Part shown: positions 1-6,829 of the stretch, one piece after another
Layout of the letters: every line of letters begins with the position of its first letter
How positions within the stretch are numbered: position 1 is the stretch's first letter
Position numbers and translations under genes: made by a program
Source of the DNA: Dehalococcoidia bacterium
GTDB taxonomy: Bacteria; Chloroflexota; Dehalococcoidia; SAR202; UBA826
Direction of reading: 5' to 3'
DNA: 8,910 bases
Assembly (NCBI GenBank): GCA_012965485.1
Contig: DTSF01000234.1
Location: forward strand, 1 to 8,910
The notes under the pieces: generated by a model
The model's input: only the letters and a program-made list of their open reading frames with translations
Database searches by the model: none
Told to the model about the DNA's origin: nothing

Positions 1-1079
1 ACAACAGGGGCATATTGCATGCTGATTTCGACGCTTTTTTTGCTGCGGTGGAGCAGCGAGATTTTCCTGAGTTACGAAATAGACCGGTAGTGGTTGGAGG
101 AAGTCCGAGTAGAAGAGGGGTTGTCGCATCCGCTTCTTATGAATCCAGAAAATTTGGGATTAAGTCCGCCATGCCGATGAGCACCGCTTTGAGAAAATGC
201 CCCGAAACTGTGGTCGTATCACCAAGATTTGTAGTGTACCGCGAAGTTTCTAGGCAGGTAATGGAAGTATTTAGAGATATTACTCCTTCAGTTGAACCAC
301 TATCATTGGACGAAGCGTACTTGGATGTAACCCATTTAATCGCCGACAATATCAGCCCTCCACAAATTGCAAGGGATTTAAAACAAAAAGTTTGGTCAAA
401 ATTAGGACTGACTATTTCTGTTGGGGTTGCTAGTTCCAAATCGGTGGCCAAGATCGCTTCAAGCATTAATAAACCTGACGGACTCACCATTATAAGACCT
501 GGAGGCGAGATACCATTCTTGTACCCGCTGCCCGTTGAGGTTTTATGGGGAATTGGTCCGAAAACTTCAGCTAAATTGCATCTGTTATCAATCGATACTG
601 TGGAAGATTTGGCCTCCCAACCCATGGAAATACTTTCTGGCATTTTTGGAAGTAACGCTACTCACATCAACGAAATATCTAATGGGATTGATACTATGCC
701 AGTGTTAACTCAACGGGAACGTAAATCAATTAGTTCTGAGACTACCTTATTAGTGGACACTTCAGATGCGGAAGATCTTAACGAGATAGTCATGAGGTTA
801 AGTGGTCATGTCGCCGAATCATTACTGAAGAAGAATATGAGAGGCCGGACCGTAAAGTTAAAACTCAAAAGGTCGGATTTCACTGTTTTGACCAGGCAAA
901 AAACGATTCCAGAAAAGGTGCAAATTTCATCTGAAATAGCAGAATCTGCTCTAGAGCTTTTAAGTTTCGAGTTAGAAAATGCGGATGAGAAATACCGCTT
1001 AATTGGAGTTGGGGTGTCGGGATTTGCGACCTCTGAAAATCTTCAAGATGAGATGCAATTGAGGTTCGCAGGTCTTTAA
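1..1079 (+). CDS. dinB: DNA polymerase IV (Y-family, DinB), 5'-partial
   Basis: Y-family translesion DNA polymerase that copies past damaged template bases in the cytoplasm. Residues are numbered from the Leu codon TTG at 15. The first palm motif HADFDAFF gives metal-binding D4 and D6 and the steric-gate aromatic at F9. SLDEAYLDVT supplies catalytic D99 and E100. The palm and fingers region RRGVVASASYESRKFGIKSAMP-like stretch (about 33-54) and the helix-hairpin-helix WGIGPKTSAKL (about 180-190) match E. coli Pol IV closely. A little-finger domain follows, and the protein ends in QLRFAGL, resembling the C-terminal clamp-binding QLVLGL of E. coli DinB. The frame is open to the window edge and reads Asn-Arg-Gly-Ile just before Leu15, as in the usual 'R-x-I-L-H-x-D' start, so TTG at 15 is internal and the real start lies a few codons upstream of the window. 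The gene converges on the peptidase gene with 3 bases between stops. Identification is firm; only the start is missing. Confidence 0.96.
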   Translation, partial: NRGILHADFDAFFAAVEQRDFPELRNRPVVVGGSPSRRGVVASASYESRKFGIKSAMPMSTALRKCPETVVVSPRFVVYREVSRQVMEVFRDITPSVEPLSLDEAYLDVTHLIADNISPPQIARDLKQKVWSKLGLTISVGVASSKSVAKIASSINKPDGLTIIRPGGEIPFLYPLPVEVLWGIGPKTSAKLHLLSIDTVEDLASQPMEILSGIFGSNATHINEISNGIDTMPVLTQRERKSISSETTLLVDTSDAEDLNEIVMRLSGHVAESLLKKNMRGRTVKLKLKRSDFTVLTRQKTIPEKVQISSEIAESALELLSFELENADEKYRLIGVGVSGFATSENLQDEMQLRFAGL

Positions 1080-1082
1080 AAA

Positions 1083-3026
1083 TTATTTATTATCTATTTG
1101 AACTGCCTCTATTGGATCAAAGGGCTTGAAGCCAAACACGTGTGAGTAAAAGTAAAATTCGGCTTCTAACGCACGCTGGATATTTTCTGACTTCCTGAAC
1201 CCATGCTGCTCTTCCTCGAATTCCAGGTAGGACACAGGTATACCTTTTGCCTTCAGCGATGCATACATTTTTTGAGATTGATTAGGAAGTACGATTTTAT
1301 CCTCCAGTCCCTGAAACAAAATTACAGGGCAGGACAAGTTTTCTGTGTGGTTAATAGGTGAACGATCGAGGTATTTTTGCCTTTCTTCAGGGTATTTTCC
1401 AACCATTGAATCAAGATACCTTGATTCAAACTTATGTGTCTCTTCAGCTAAGGCAGTAAGATCGCTGACACCATAGTAACTTGCCCCTGCTGCAAAGAAA
1501 TCTGTGAATGCCAGACAAGCCAATGTTGTAAATCCTCCTGCACTTCCACCTCGGATGGCGATTTTTTCTGGGTCGACTAAGCCCTCTGAAACAAGATAAT
1601 TGCCACCATTAACACAATCATCTACATCACTTATTCCCCAGTTACCATTTAGGGCCTTTCTGTATTCAGTACCATATCCGGTACTTCCTCTGTAATTGAC
1701 ATCCAAGATTGCAAATCCTCGACTTGTCCAGTATTGAATGCCTAAGTTGAGGGTATTTGAAGTTGCTCCTGTAGGACCGCCGTGGCTGAGTATCACAAGT
1801 GGCGGCTTTGTTCCTTCAGGGGCTTTATAGTTCACATTATTTGGCGGGTAATAAAAAGCGTGGCATTCTTGGGTATTTGTTGTCACATATTTGACCGGCT
1901 GTGGTTTTGAAAAGTGAATAGCTTCTATCATGTTTTTTGCTGACTCTTGTACTATCTGGTGCTTTCCTGGAGACTTCATATCATAAATGAACAAGGCAAA
2001 TGAATTGTCTGGCGAGCCACCCACGAATAACGCTCTGCCATTACAGGCCTTGAGACCGGAAAATTTGTTTATTTCTGTGATATCAACATCGAGCTTTAAG
2101 TCAAAAAGTTCGAAGGAAATTGGGTCCAACAGCGCTGTTTTCCAAAATCCTAAACTGTTGTAGGAGCATATTATTTGGTCGTCGTTTATAAAACCATAAA
2201 ATCTAGTACCCAAACCCCATTGAGCCACAGTAAATTCAGCGTCTATGGGGGTTAAATTATATGATTTCCCACTGGTGTGTCTATAAATGTTCCACCAACC
2301 ACAAAGATCTGATATGTAGTGCAAAATACCATTTGGAGACCATAGTGGTTGGCAAACAGATTCCCCGTCCCCTGCGATTTTCTGAGGATTGTGAAGTTCT
2401 GAATGCCTCAGATCAGCCACATAAAGCTCAGTAGAATCCCAAGGCATGTTGGGATGGTTCCATTGAACCCAAGCAAGCTTCCGTCCGTCGGGACTTATTA
2501 CCGGAGAAGAATAGAAATCAGCGCCGGAGGCCAGAATTGTTACCTCTCCATCATTCTGTAAATCAACTGAGACTATGCAATTAACAGGTTCATCCTTGTT
2601 ATCATGGTTTTCGCCAACGTAAATAATTTGTTGTCTTTTCGCATCCATTGCCCCATCAGCGAATCTTAGAAGCGGTTCATTTGTGATTTGAGTGGGATTA
2701 CCACCAGTCGAGCTAGTTTTATGTATTTGTTGGTTTGAGAAATTGGAGAAATATACTTCATCTGAATGTACTAGATAGGACCCGCCGCCATATTCGTGAA
2801 CTAGTGTCCTAGCATTGTACGATTTAGGAATAATTTCGTGTTTAGAACCATCAGAAGTCTGGTACATTATTGTGCAACGACCGCCTTCTGCCGGTCTCAT
2901 TTCCTGCCAAAATATGCTCTCATTTGAGATAAATAGATCTCCAATACTTATCGAGTCAGAGACAATTGATTCAGTCGTAATTGGAGATTCCCATGAGCCA
3001 TAGGGTGCAATTTTTTTTTCAGACAT
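1083..3026 (-). CDS. S9 family serine peptidase (prolyl oligopeptidase / acylaminoacyl-peptidase type)
   Basis: Predicted cytosolic serine peptidase of family S9, which usually cleaves short peptides after proline or removes acylated N-terminal residues. The first ~380 residues form the beta-propeller part, with repeated strand patterns such as SSPVISPDGRKLAWVQW (about 173-189) and CQPLWSPNG. The C-terminal ~250 residues are the alpha/beta hydrolase domain: oxyanion-hole HGGP at 415-418, nucleophile S495 in GGSAGGF, D576 in GLEDKIV and H608 in EEQHGF, so the triad is complete. The 647 aa length is normal for this subfamily, and the start APYGSWESPIT has no signal peptide. The ATG at 3024-3026 is supported by AGGA six bases upstream, overlapping the stop of the preceding gene. 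It is the last gene of the minus-strand operon, 8 bases after the hydrolase-like gene. An A9 run follows the start codon closely. Family is certain; the exact substrate is not. Confidence 0.93.
   Translation of the reverse strand: MSEKKIAPYGSWESPITTESIVSDSISIGDLFISNESIFWQEMRPAEGGRCTIMYQTSDGSKHEIIPKSYNARTLVHEYGGGSYLVHSDEVYFSNFSNQQIHKTSSTGGNPTQITNEPLLRFADGAMDAKRQQIIYVGENHDNKDEPVNCIVSVDLQNDGEVTILASGADFYSSPVISPDGRKLAWVQWNHPNMPWDSTELYVADLRHSELHNPQKIAGDGESVCQPLWSPNGILHYISDLCGWWNIYRHTSGKSYNLTPIDAEFTVAQWGLGTRFYGFINDDQIICSYNSLGFWKTALLDPISFELFDLKLDVDITEINKFSGLKACNGRALFVGGSPDNSFALFIYDMKSPGKHQIVQESAKNMIEAIHFSKPQPVKYVTTNTQECHAFYYPPNNVNYKAPEGTKPPLVILSHGGPTGATSNTLNLGIQYWTSRGFAILDVNYRGSTGYGTEYRKALNGNWGISDVDDCVNGGNYLVSEGLVDPEKIAIRGGSAGGFTTLACLAFTDFFAAGASYYGVSDLTALAEETHKFESRYLDSMVGKYPEERQKYLDRSPINHTENLSCPVILFQGLEDKIVLPNQSQKMYASLKAKGIPVSYLEFEEEQHGFRKSENIQRALEAEFYFYSHVFGFKPFDPIEAVQIDNK
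3011..3019 (-). repeat. A9 homopolymer tract at codons 3-6 of the peptidase gene
   Basis: Nine consecutive A residues on the coding strand run through Glu3-Lys4-Lys5-Ile6, immediately after the start codon. A one-base change would frameshift nearly the whole protein. The frame is intact here. Confidence 0.9.
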
Positions 3027-3032
3027 GATAAT

Positions 3033-3036
3033 TCCT
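3033..3036 (-). promoter_or_regulatory. Shine-Dalgarno of the S9 peptidase gene, overlapping the upstream stop
   Basis: AGGA lies six bases before the peptidase ATG and shares bases with the TAG stop (3035-3037) of the hydrolase-like gene. It confirms the chosen ATG and suggests that ribosomes ending the upstream gene can reinitiate here. Confidence 0.6.
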
Positions 3037-4156
3037 ATCCGGAAGTAATGGCAGATAAGTAATTGAAATAATTTTTCTTACGATCTGTATTGATAGACCA
3101 GTTAACAGGTATCAATTGGTAACCGTTTTTGTAATCACCAAAGGCTGCGTTTCCGCCTGCTCCCTCACCTGGATCAAAGTACCCCCAGCCTGCAAAAGAA
3201 GTGATTGCGCAATAGAAGTTGTTTAACGCATGATCGAATTCAAAATGGTCGTCTTCATTAAATAGTATGGGCATATCATGCCAGTTTGAAAGTTCTCTGG
3301 TTTTTTCTACCATTTCTGAAATTCTTTTGGGATCAATAACACTATTCCCGTGCATAAGGATAAAATCGGACGACTTAACCACATTGTTTTCAGGGATGGT
3401 ATTACCGCCATAGCTGGTGCCAACTAAAAGTCTCCTCGAATCCGATTTGATGGATTTTACCAATTCTATGAGTTCATGAACTCTATGAGGTTGGAGTATT
3501 TCGTGTTCATATTTTGGGACGCTGCATTCATTATTGATTTCTATCACAACGTTCTCATATCCACTGGTTAGGATCCACTCACAGGTATTTTGAACCGCCG
3601 ATTTCACTGATGCTTCGTCTCTCACTCTTTCATCTTGTCCGAAATAAAATAAACCTAGAATAAGAACCATCGATAATTTATCAGTTTCTTCGATTATTTT
3701 GCTGAGCCTACGAATGTATTCAGGTTTTAAGCTGCCGTCAGGATTGAAGCCCGAGCTATTCCACGGTTGAGATTCAGGGGATGGCAGCCCTTCCCATATT
3801 TCTGAATCTTTACCTGACATCCCCCTCTCTTTCATAAATTCCCTGAATTGATTCAGTCGGTAATACCCAAAGGGCGCTCCTCCTTGTAAATTAATTGTGA
3901 CGGCTGTCAATCCATATTTTTTGTATTCAGGTAACGTGCTGATAAATTCGATGGTGTTCCTGTCTGGGTTCCATTCGGCTGTATCGGGGTATTTCCAAAT
4001 ATGGCGCGTGTAAGGATTGTCATCGTCGAAGATTGCGTTCACCATTCTTGCATTTAGTAATAAACCTTCTATGGTAATACCTTGGTAGGTAATGCCTTTA
4101 TAGGTATGTATGCCATCTATCAACCATTTTTCGCCATGAATGGACACTCGAGTCAT
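3035..4156 (-). CDS. Putative clan GH-A (GH5-like) TIM-barrel hydrolase-like protein
   Basis: I do not recognise an exact family, but the 373 aa layout fits a glycoside hydrolase of clan GH-A. An N-terminal strand pair with WLIDG and an FDDDNP segment (about 43-48) leads into a barrel. VVIEINNEC (about 203-211) would be strand 4, with the Asn-Glu pair N209-E210 as acid/base. ILMHGN (266-271) places a His on strand 6. PILFNEDD (296-303) gives E301 as candidate nucleophile on strand 7. FAGWGYFDPG (321-330) puts W324 where GH-A enzymes carry a strand-8 Trp. No signal peptide is visible, so it should act in the cytoplasm, unusual for a polysaccharide-degrading enzyme and more in line with small glycosides. 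The ATG at 4154-4156 has AAGGA 11 bases upstream, right after the stop of the preceding CoA-transferase gene (17-base gap). It is also 8 bases from the downstream peptidase. An alternative is a GH-A-fold protein with another function. Confidence 0.6.
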   Translation of the reverse strand: MTRVSIHGEKWLIDGIHTYKGITYQGITIEGLLLNARMVNAIFDDDNPYTRHIWKYPDTAEWNPDRNTIEFISTLPEYKKYGLTAVTINLQGGAPFGYYRLNQFREFMKERGMSGKDSEIWEGLPSPESQPWNSSGFNPDGSLKPEYIRRLSKIIEETDKLSMVLILGLFYFGQDERVRDEASVKSAVQNTCEWILTSGYENVVIEINNECSVPKYEHEILQPHRVHELIELVKSIKSDSRRLLVGTSYGGNTIPENNVVKSSDFILMHGNSVIDPKRISEMVEKTRELSNWHDMPILFNEDDHFEFDHALNNFYCAITSFAGWGYFDPGEGAGGNAAFGDYKNGYQLIPVNWSINTDRKKNYFNYLSAITSG

Positions 4157-4167
4157 ACTTTGCTTAA

Positions 4168-4172
4168 TCCTT
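4168..4172 (-). promoter_or_regulatory. Shine-Dalgarno of the hydrolase-like gene
   Basis: AAGGA sits one base after the TAG stop of the upstream CoA-transferase and 11 bases before the ATG at 4154-4156. The spacing is a little long, but no other in-frame start lies nearer, so it supports the 373 aa version. Confidence 0.5.
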
Positions 4173-4173
4173 G

Positions 4174-5487
4174 CTATTCTCTTTCCTTTGCTACCCTCCG
4201 GGACCCGCCCATATCCGAGCCAGGCAATGGTACGGTACCAATTATTTCTTCGGCTTCAAATTTATTTATCGTGTCTCTGCTGTACCCAAGTAGCTCTTCT
4301 AATATGTGTTCGTTATCTTGACCAAGACAAGGTGCTGGGTTGTGAGTTATTCGCCCTTGGTCGCTTTCAAACTTAAATATTGGCCCAGTCATGGGGTAGA
4401 GACCTGCAGCTGGGTGATCAACTATTTGGAAAAAGTTTCTTTCGTTTAAATGAGGGTCTGCATATGAATCTGCACCGCAATCTATAACAACTCCAGAGGT
4501 TATACCTGTGGCTTGCAGAAGGGCTAGCGCATCATACCTATCTCGGGTAGAAGCCCATTCATTTATCACATTATCAAGGTGATCATGGTTTTGAAGTCGT
4601 CTTTCCAGAGAATCGAGATCTTTGCCCTCTAAGGAGTTATCAGCAATAATTGTTTTAAGTTCAGACCATTCCTCGTCTGTTTTGATACTTATTGCTATCC
4701 AATTATCATCTCCAGAACATTTATATACCCCCTGCGGGGCAAAATCTGGATGACGATTACCTCTTCGTGTTCTGATTGACGATGTCATTTGATTCTCAAG
4801 GTATATTTCCCCGAGATGGGTCATAAACGACTCGGCCTGCGACAAATCTATAAATTGGCCGTTCCCTGTCTTTGCTCTATATACCAAAGCTGAAGCAAGG
4901 GCCATTACCCCGTTTATAGCTGCCACAGCATCCGGATGATGAACCAGTGAATTAGAAGAGTGGTCCCTATCAGGATATCCTCTTAAAAAGGAGTGTCCTG
5001 TAATTGCGTCTATTGCCATTCCCATACTGCGGTAGTTGGCGTAAGGACCGTCATTTCCATAGCCTGGCATTAACATGTAGATGATATCGGGTTTTATCTT
5101 TCTGACCTGTTCATAGCTGAGTCCAAAATTTTCCATTACTGTACGTGAATAATTGCAGAAAACAACATCGCTTTGCGAAACTAAATCTTTGAAAGAATTT
5201 AATCCCTGACGGGTTTTCAGGTCCAGAGTGAGGCTTTTTTTGTTTCGATTTATAGCGTTGAAATTTGACTGTCGATTCCACGGCTCCTTCCCTGGGTCGT
5301 CATTGGGATATCCTCCTACGTTGGCGGGAGGATTTATTGGTCCTCTTCCGATTCGCTGAATAGATTCAATTTTGATTACCTCGGCTCCCATATCACCAAG
5401 TAGACATCCACAAAACGGCCCAGCCCATATTTCAGACAGTTCGAGAGCTCTTATTGAAGATAGGGGCTGACTCACTTCTGAATTCAT
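4174..5487 (-). CDS. CaiB/BaiF family (class III) CoA-transferase, likely catalytic subunit
   Basis: Class III CoA-transferases move CoA between an acyl-CoA and a free carboxylic acid through an aspartyl-CoA intermediate. Family marks are the N-terminal WAGPFCGCLLGDMGAEVIKIE-type motif (21-41, with AGP at 22-24), NRNKKSLTLDLKT (about 80-92), PGYGNDGPYANY (about 141-152) and KTGNGQFIDLS (206-216). D186 in HHPDAV lies 20 residues before the Lys of KTGNGQ, the same spacing as from catalytic D169 to KTGRGQ in formyl-CoA transferase as I remember that sequence, so the active-site Asp is present. At 437 aa it is slightly longer than usual (about 400), with a ~20-residue polar C-terminal tail. Its ATG overlaps the TGA of the upstream paralogue (ATGA, 5484-5487), pointing to translational coupling and perhaps a heteromeric enzyme. 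Substrate unknown: carnitine, succinyl-, mesaconyl- and formyl-CoA enzymes all share this fold. Confidence 0.92.
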   Translation of the reverse strand: MNSEVSQPLSSIRALELSEIWAGPFCGCLLGDMGAEVIKIESIQRIGRGPINPPANVGGYPNDDPGKEPWNRQSNFNAINRNKKSLTLDLKTRQGLNSFKDLVSQSDVVFCNYSRTVMENFGLSYEQVRKIKPDIIYMLMPGYGNDGPYANYRSMGMAIDAITGHSFLRGYPDRDHSSNSLVHHPDAVAAINGVMALASALVYRAKTGNGQFIDLSQAESFMTHLGEIYLENQMTSSIRTRRGNRHPDFAPQGVYKCSGDDNWIAISIKTDEEWSELKTIIADNSLEGKDLDSLERRLQNHDHLDNVINEWASTRDRYDALALLQATGITSGVVIDCGADSYADPHLNERNFFQIVDHPAAGLYPMTGPIFKFESDQGRITHNPAPCLGQDNEHILEELLGYSRDTINKFEAEEIIGTVPLPGSDMGGSRRVAKERE

Positions 5488-6704
5488 ATGATATTTTCCA
5501 TGGCCAGCATTTCTATTTGGGCATCAGATAATTCTAATAGTTTCCTAAGCACTTCATTTGTATTTTGGCTGAGTTTAGGAGCGGCTTTAATCGATGAGGT
5601 GGGTGCATTTGAAAATCGGAAAGGATCACCCGTCATGCGTAGCGTTTGTCCGTTCGGATGACCCACATTTTGAAAAAATCCTCTCTCCTGAAATTGTTCG
5701 TTTTTGTGAACTTCTTCAGGCCGGAGGATTGGTGATCCAGGAACTCCAGCGGCTTGGACGGCTTGAAAAATTTCTTCCCTCGTTTTGTCGTCCACCCAAG
5801 CTTGGAATATAGCTTCTAATTTTTCCCTATTTTCTGATCTTTTGATGGTGTCATTATATTTCGGATCTACCATCAGATCTTCTCTGTTGATCATTTTGGC
5901 TATATTTGGCCACATCCTTGGACCTAAAGGAAGAAAACTAAAATACCCATCTTTACATCGAAAAGTTCCCACTGCATATGGTTCACGGGCACCAGACGCC
6001 GAGGTTCTTGGTTGCGATCTTGGATCAGGTTCGCCAGCATATATAAATGGTGCTCTTCTTCCTATTTGGTGAGGGTGACCAGCCATACACTCTTGTATGG
6101 AAATATCTAACCAGTCTCCATGACCAGTAAGGGTTCTCTTAAATAGAGCCGCTGTAGTTGCAGCGGCGGCGGCGTTGCCTGCGAAATATTGGGCTATTTC
6201 CCCCGAGTATCGGAGAGGTTCTCTATCAGGTAAACCCTCTCGATACATAGCTCCTGTCATAGCAAACAAAGCTAATTCATCATAGTGAAAGTTTTTGTAT
6301 GGTCCTGTTTGGCCGTAAGGTGTAATTGAGGTGAAAATAATCGACGCGTTAGATTTTTTAATTTGATTGTATGCCAGCCCAATTTTGTCTAAATGTCCGG
6401 GTTTGTGGGTTTCGATTACGACATCACAAACTTTCATCAAAGCGGCCAAAATATTTTGGCCCTTTGTCTCAACCAAATTTATGGTGATGCTTTTTTTCCC
6501 GGCATTCAAATGGAGGAACAGTGGACTGTCGCCACTCTGATTACCTGGGTTACTGTTGGTCCATTTTCTGAGTGGGTCCCCGCTGAGTGGCTCTACTTTG
6601 ATCACCTCACATCCGTACAATCCAAGTGTTTTTGCGCAAAAAGAGGCAGCCAACCTGTCCGACAGGTCTAAAACTATGATTTCGTCAAGGGCACCATAAG
6701 GCAT
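5484..6704 (-). CDS. CaiB/BaiF family CoA-transferase lacking the catalytic Asp (Gln172)
   Basis: This is a second, divergent class III CoA-transferase fold of 406 aa, a normal length for the family. It shows LDLSDRLAASFC (12-23) followed by GCEVIKVEP, LNAGKKSITINL (66-77), ITPYGQTGPYKN (127-138), TGHGDWLDIS (193-202) and a C-terminal MTGDPFRFS (357-365). Two active-site features are changed. The family's AGP after the first strand is AAS (19-21), and the position aligned with catalytic D169 of formyl-CoA transferase is Q172 in IAQYFAGN. The codon is CAA at 6189-6191, so two bases differ from either Asp codon. Spacing from this position to the conserved TG is unchanged, so the alignment is unambiguous. 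It is the first gene of the operon, about 30 bases after a predicted transcription start, with no clear Shine-Dalgarno sequence. It overlaps the next CoA-transferase gene by 4 bases. I infer a non-catalytic or regulatory partner subunit; a changed mechanism is the alternative. Confidence 0.9.
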   Translation of the reverse strand: MPYGALDEIIVLDLSDRLAASFCAKTLGLYGCEVIKVEPLSGDPLRKWTNSNPGNQSGDSPLFLHLNAGKKSITINLVETKGQNILAALMKVCDVVIETHKPGHLDKIGLAYNQIKKSNASIIFTSITPYGQTGPYKNFHYDELALFAMTGAMYREGLPDREPLRYSGEIAQYFAGNAAAAATTAALFKRTLTGHGDWLDISIQECMAGHPHQIGRRAPFIYAGEPDPRSQPRTSASGAREPYAVGTFRCKDGYFSFLPLGPRMWPNIAKMINREDLMVDPKYNDTIKRSENREKLEAIFQAWVDDKTREEIFQAVQAAGVPGSPILRPEEVHKNEQFQERGFFQNVGHPNGQTLRMTGDPFRFSNAPTSSIKAAPKLSQNTNEVLRKLLELSDAQIEMLAMENII

Positions 6705-6740
6705 ATTTCAGATATAAACTCTAGCTAAATAGTAAGTGCC

Positions 6741-6769
6741 ATTGTCTATATGTATGTAAGGGGTGTCAA
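6741..6769 (-). promoter_or_regulatory. Predicted sigma-70-type promoter of the CoA-transferase/hydrolase/peptidase operon
   Basis: In the 125-base gap between the DUF2298 stop and the first CoA-transferase start, the minus strand carries a perfect TTGACA (6764-6769), a 17-base spacer and GACAAT (6741-6746, 4 of 6 matches to TATAAT). Transcription would begin near 6734, giving a leader of about 30 bases. The leader has no strong Shine-Dalgarno sequence. The rest of the gap contains no gene, and I see no convincing rho-independent terminator for the upstream DUF2298 gene. The -35 and spacing are visible in the sequence; promoter activity is inferred. Confidence 0.6.
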
Positions 6770-6829
6770 ACTTAAAGGTCTTGTTCGAAAAATGGCGGCA
6801 CGAATCCAAAATTGGCAATCATCAATACT

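Noticed and set aside
15..17. TTG at 15 as the start codon of dinB
   Set aside because: The Leu it encodes belongs to the conserved I-L-H-x-D opening of the family, and the frame is open upstream to the window edge.
137..643. 168 aa open frame on the minus strand inside dinB
   Set aside because: It lies wholly antisense to a strongly conserved polymerase domain, and its translation shows no recognisable motif.
1123..1133. GGCTT/AAGCC inverted repeat after dinB as a terminator
   Set aside because: It leaves almost no loop, has no T-run, and lies in the coding sequence of the peptidase.
4082..4376. Two overlapping plus-strand frames of 78-79 aa around the hydrolase/CoA-transferase junction
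   Set aside because: Both are antisense to well-supported genes, have no ribosome binding site I can see, and resemble no known protein.
5594..6072. Plus-strand frames of 72 and 95 aa opposite the first CoA-transferase
   Set aside because: They are shadows of the conserved minus-strand gene.
6804..6817. Possible hairpin CCAA-AA-TTGG downstream of the DUF2298 stop as a terminator
   Set aside because: The stem is only four base pairs with a two-base loop and is not followed by a T-run, so it is too weak to call.
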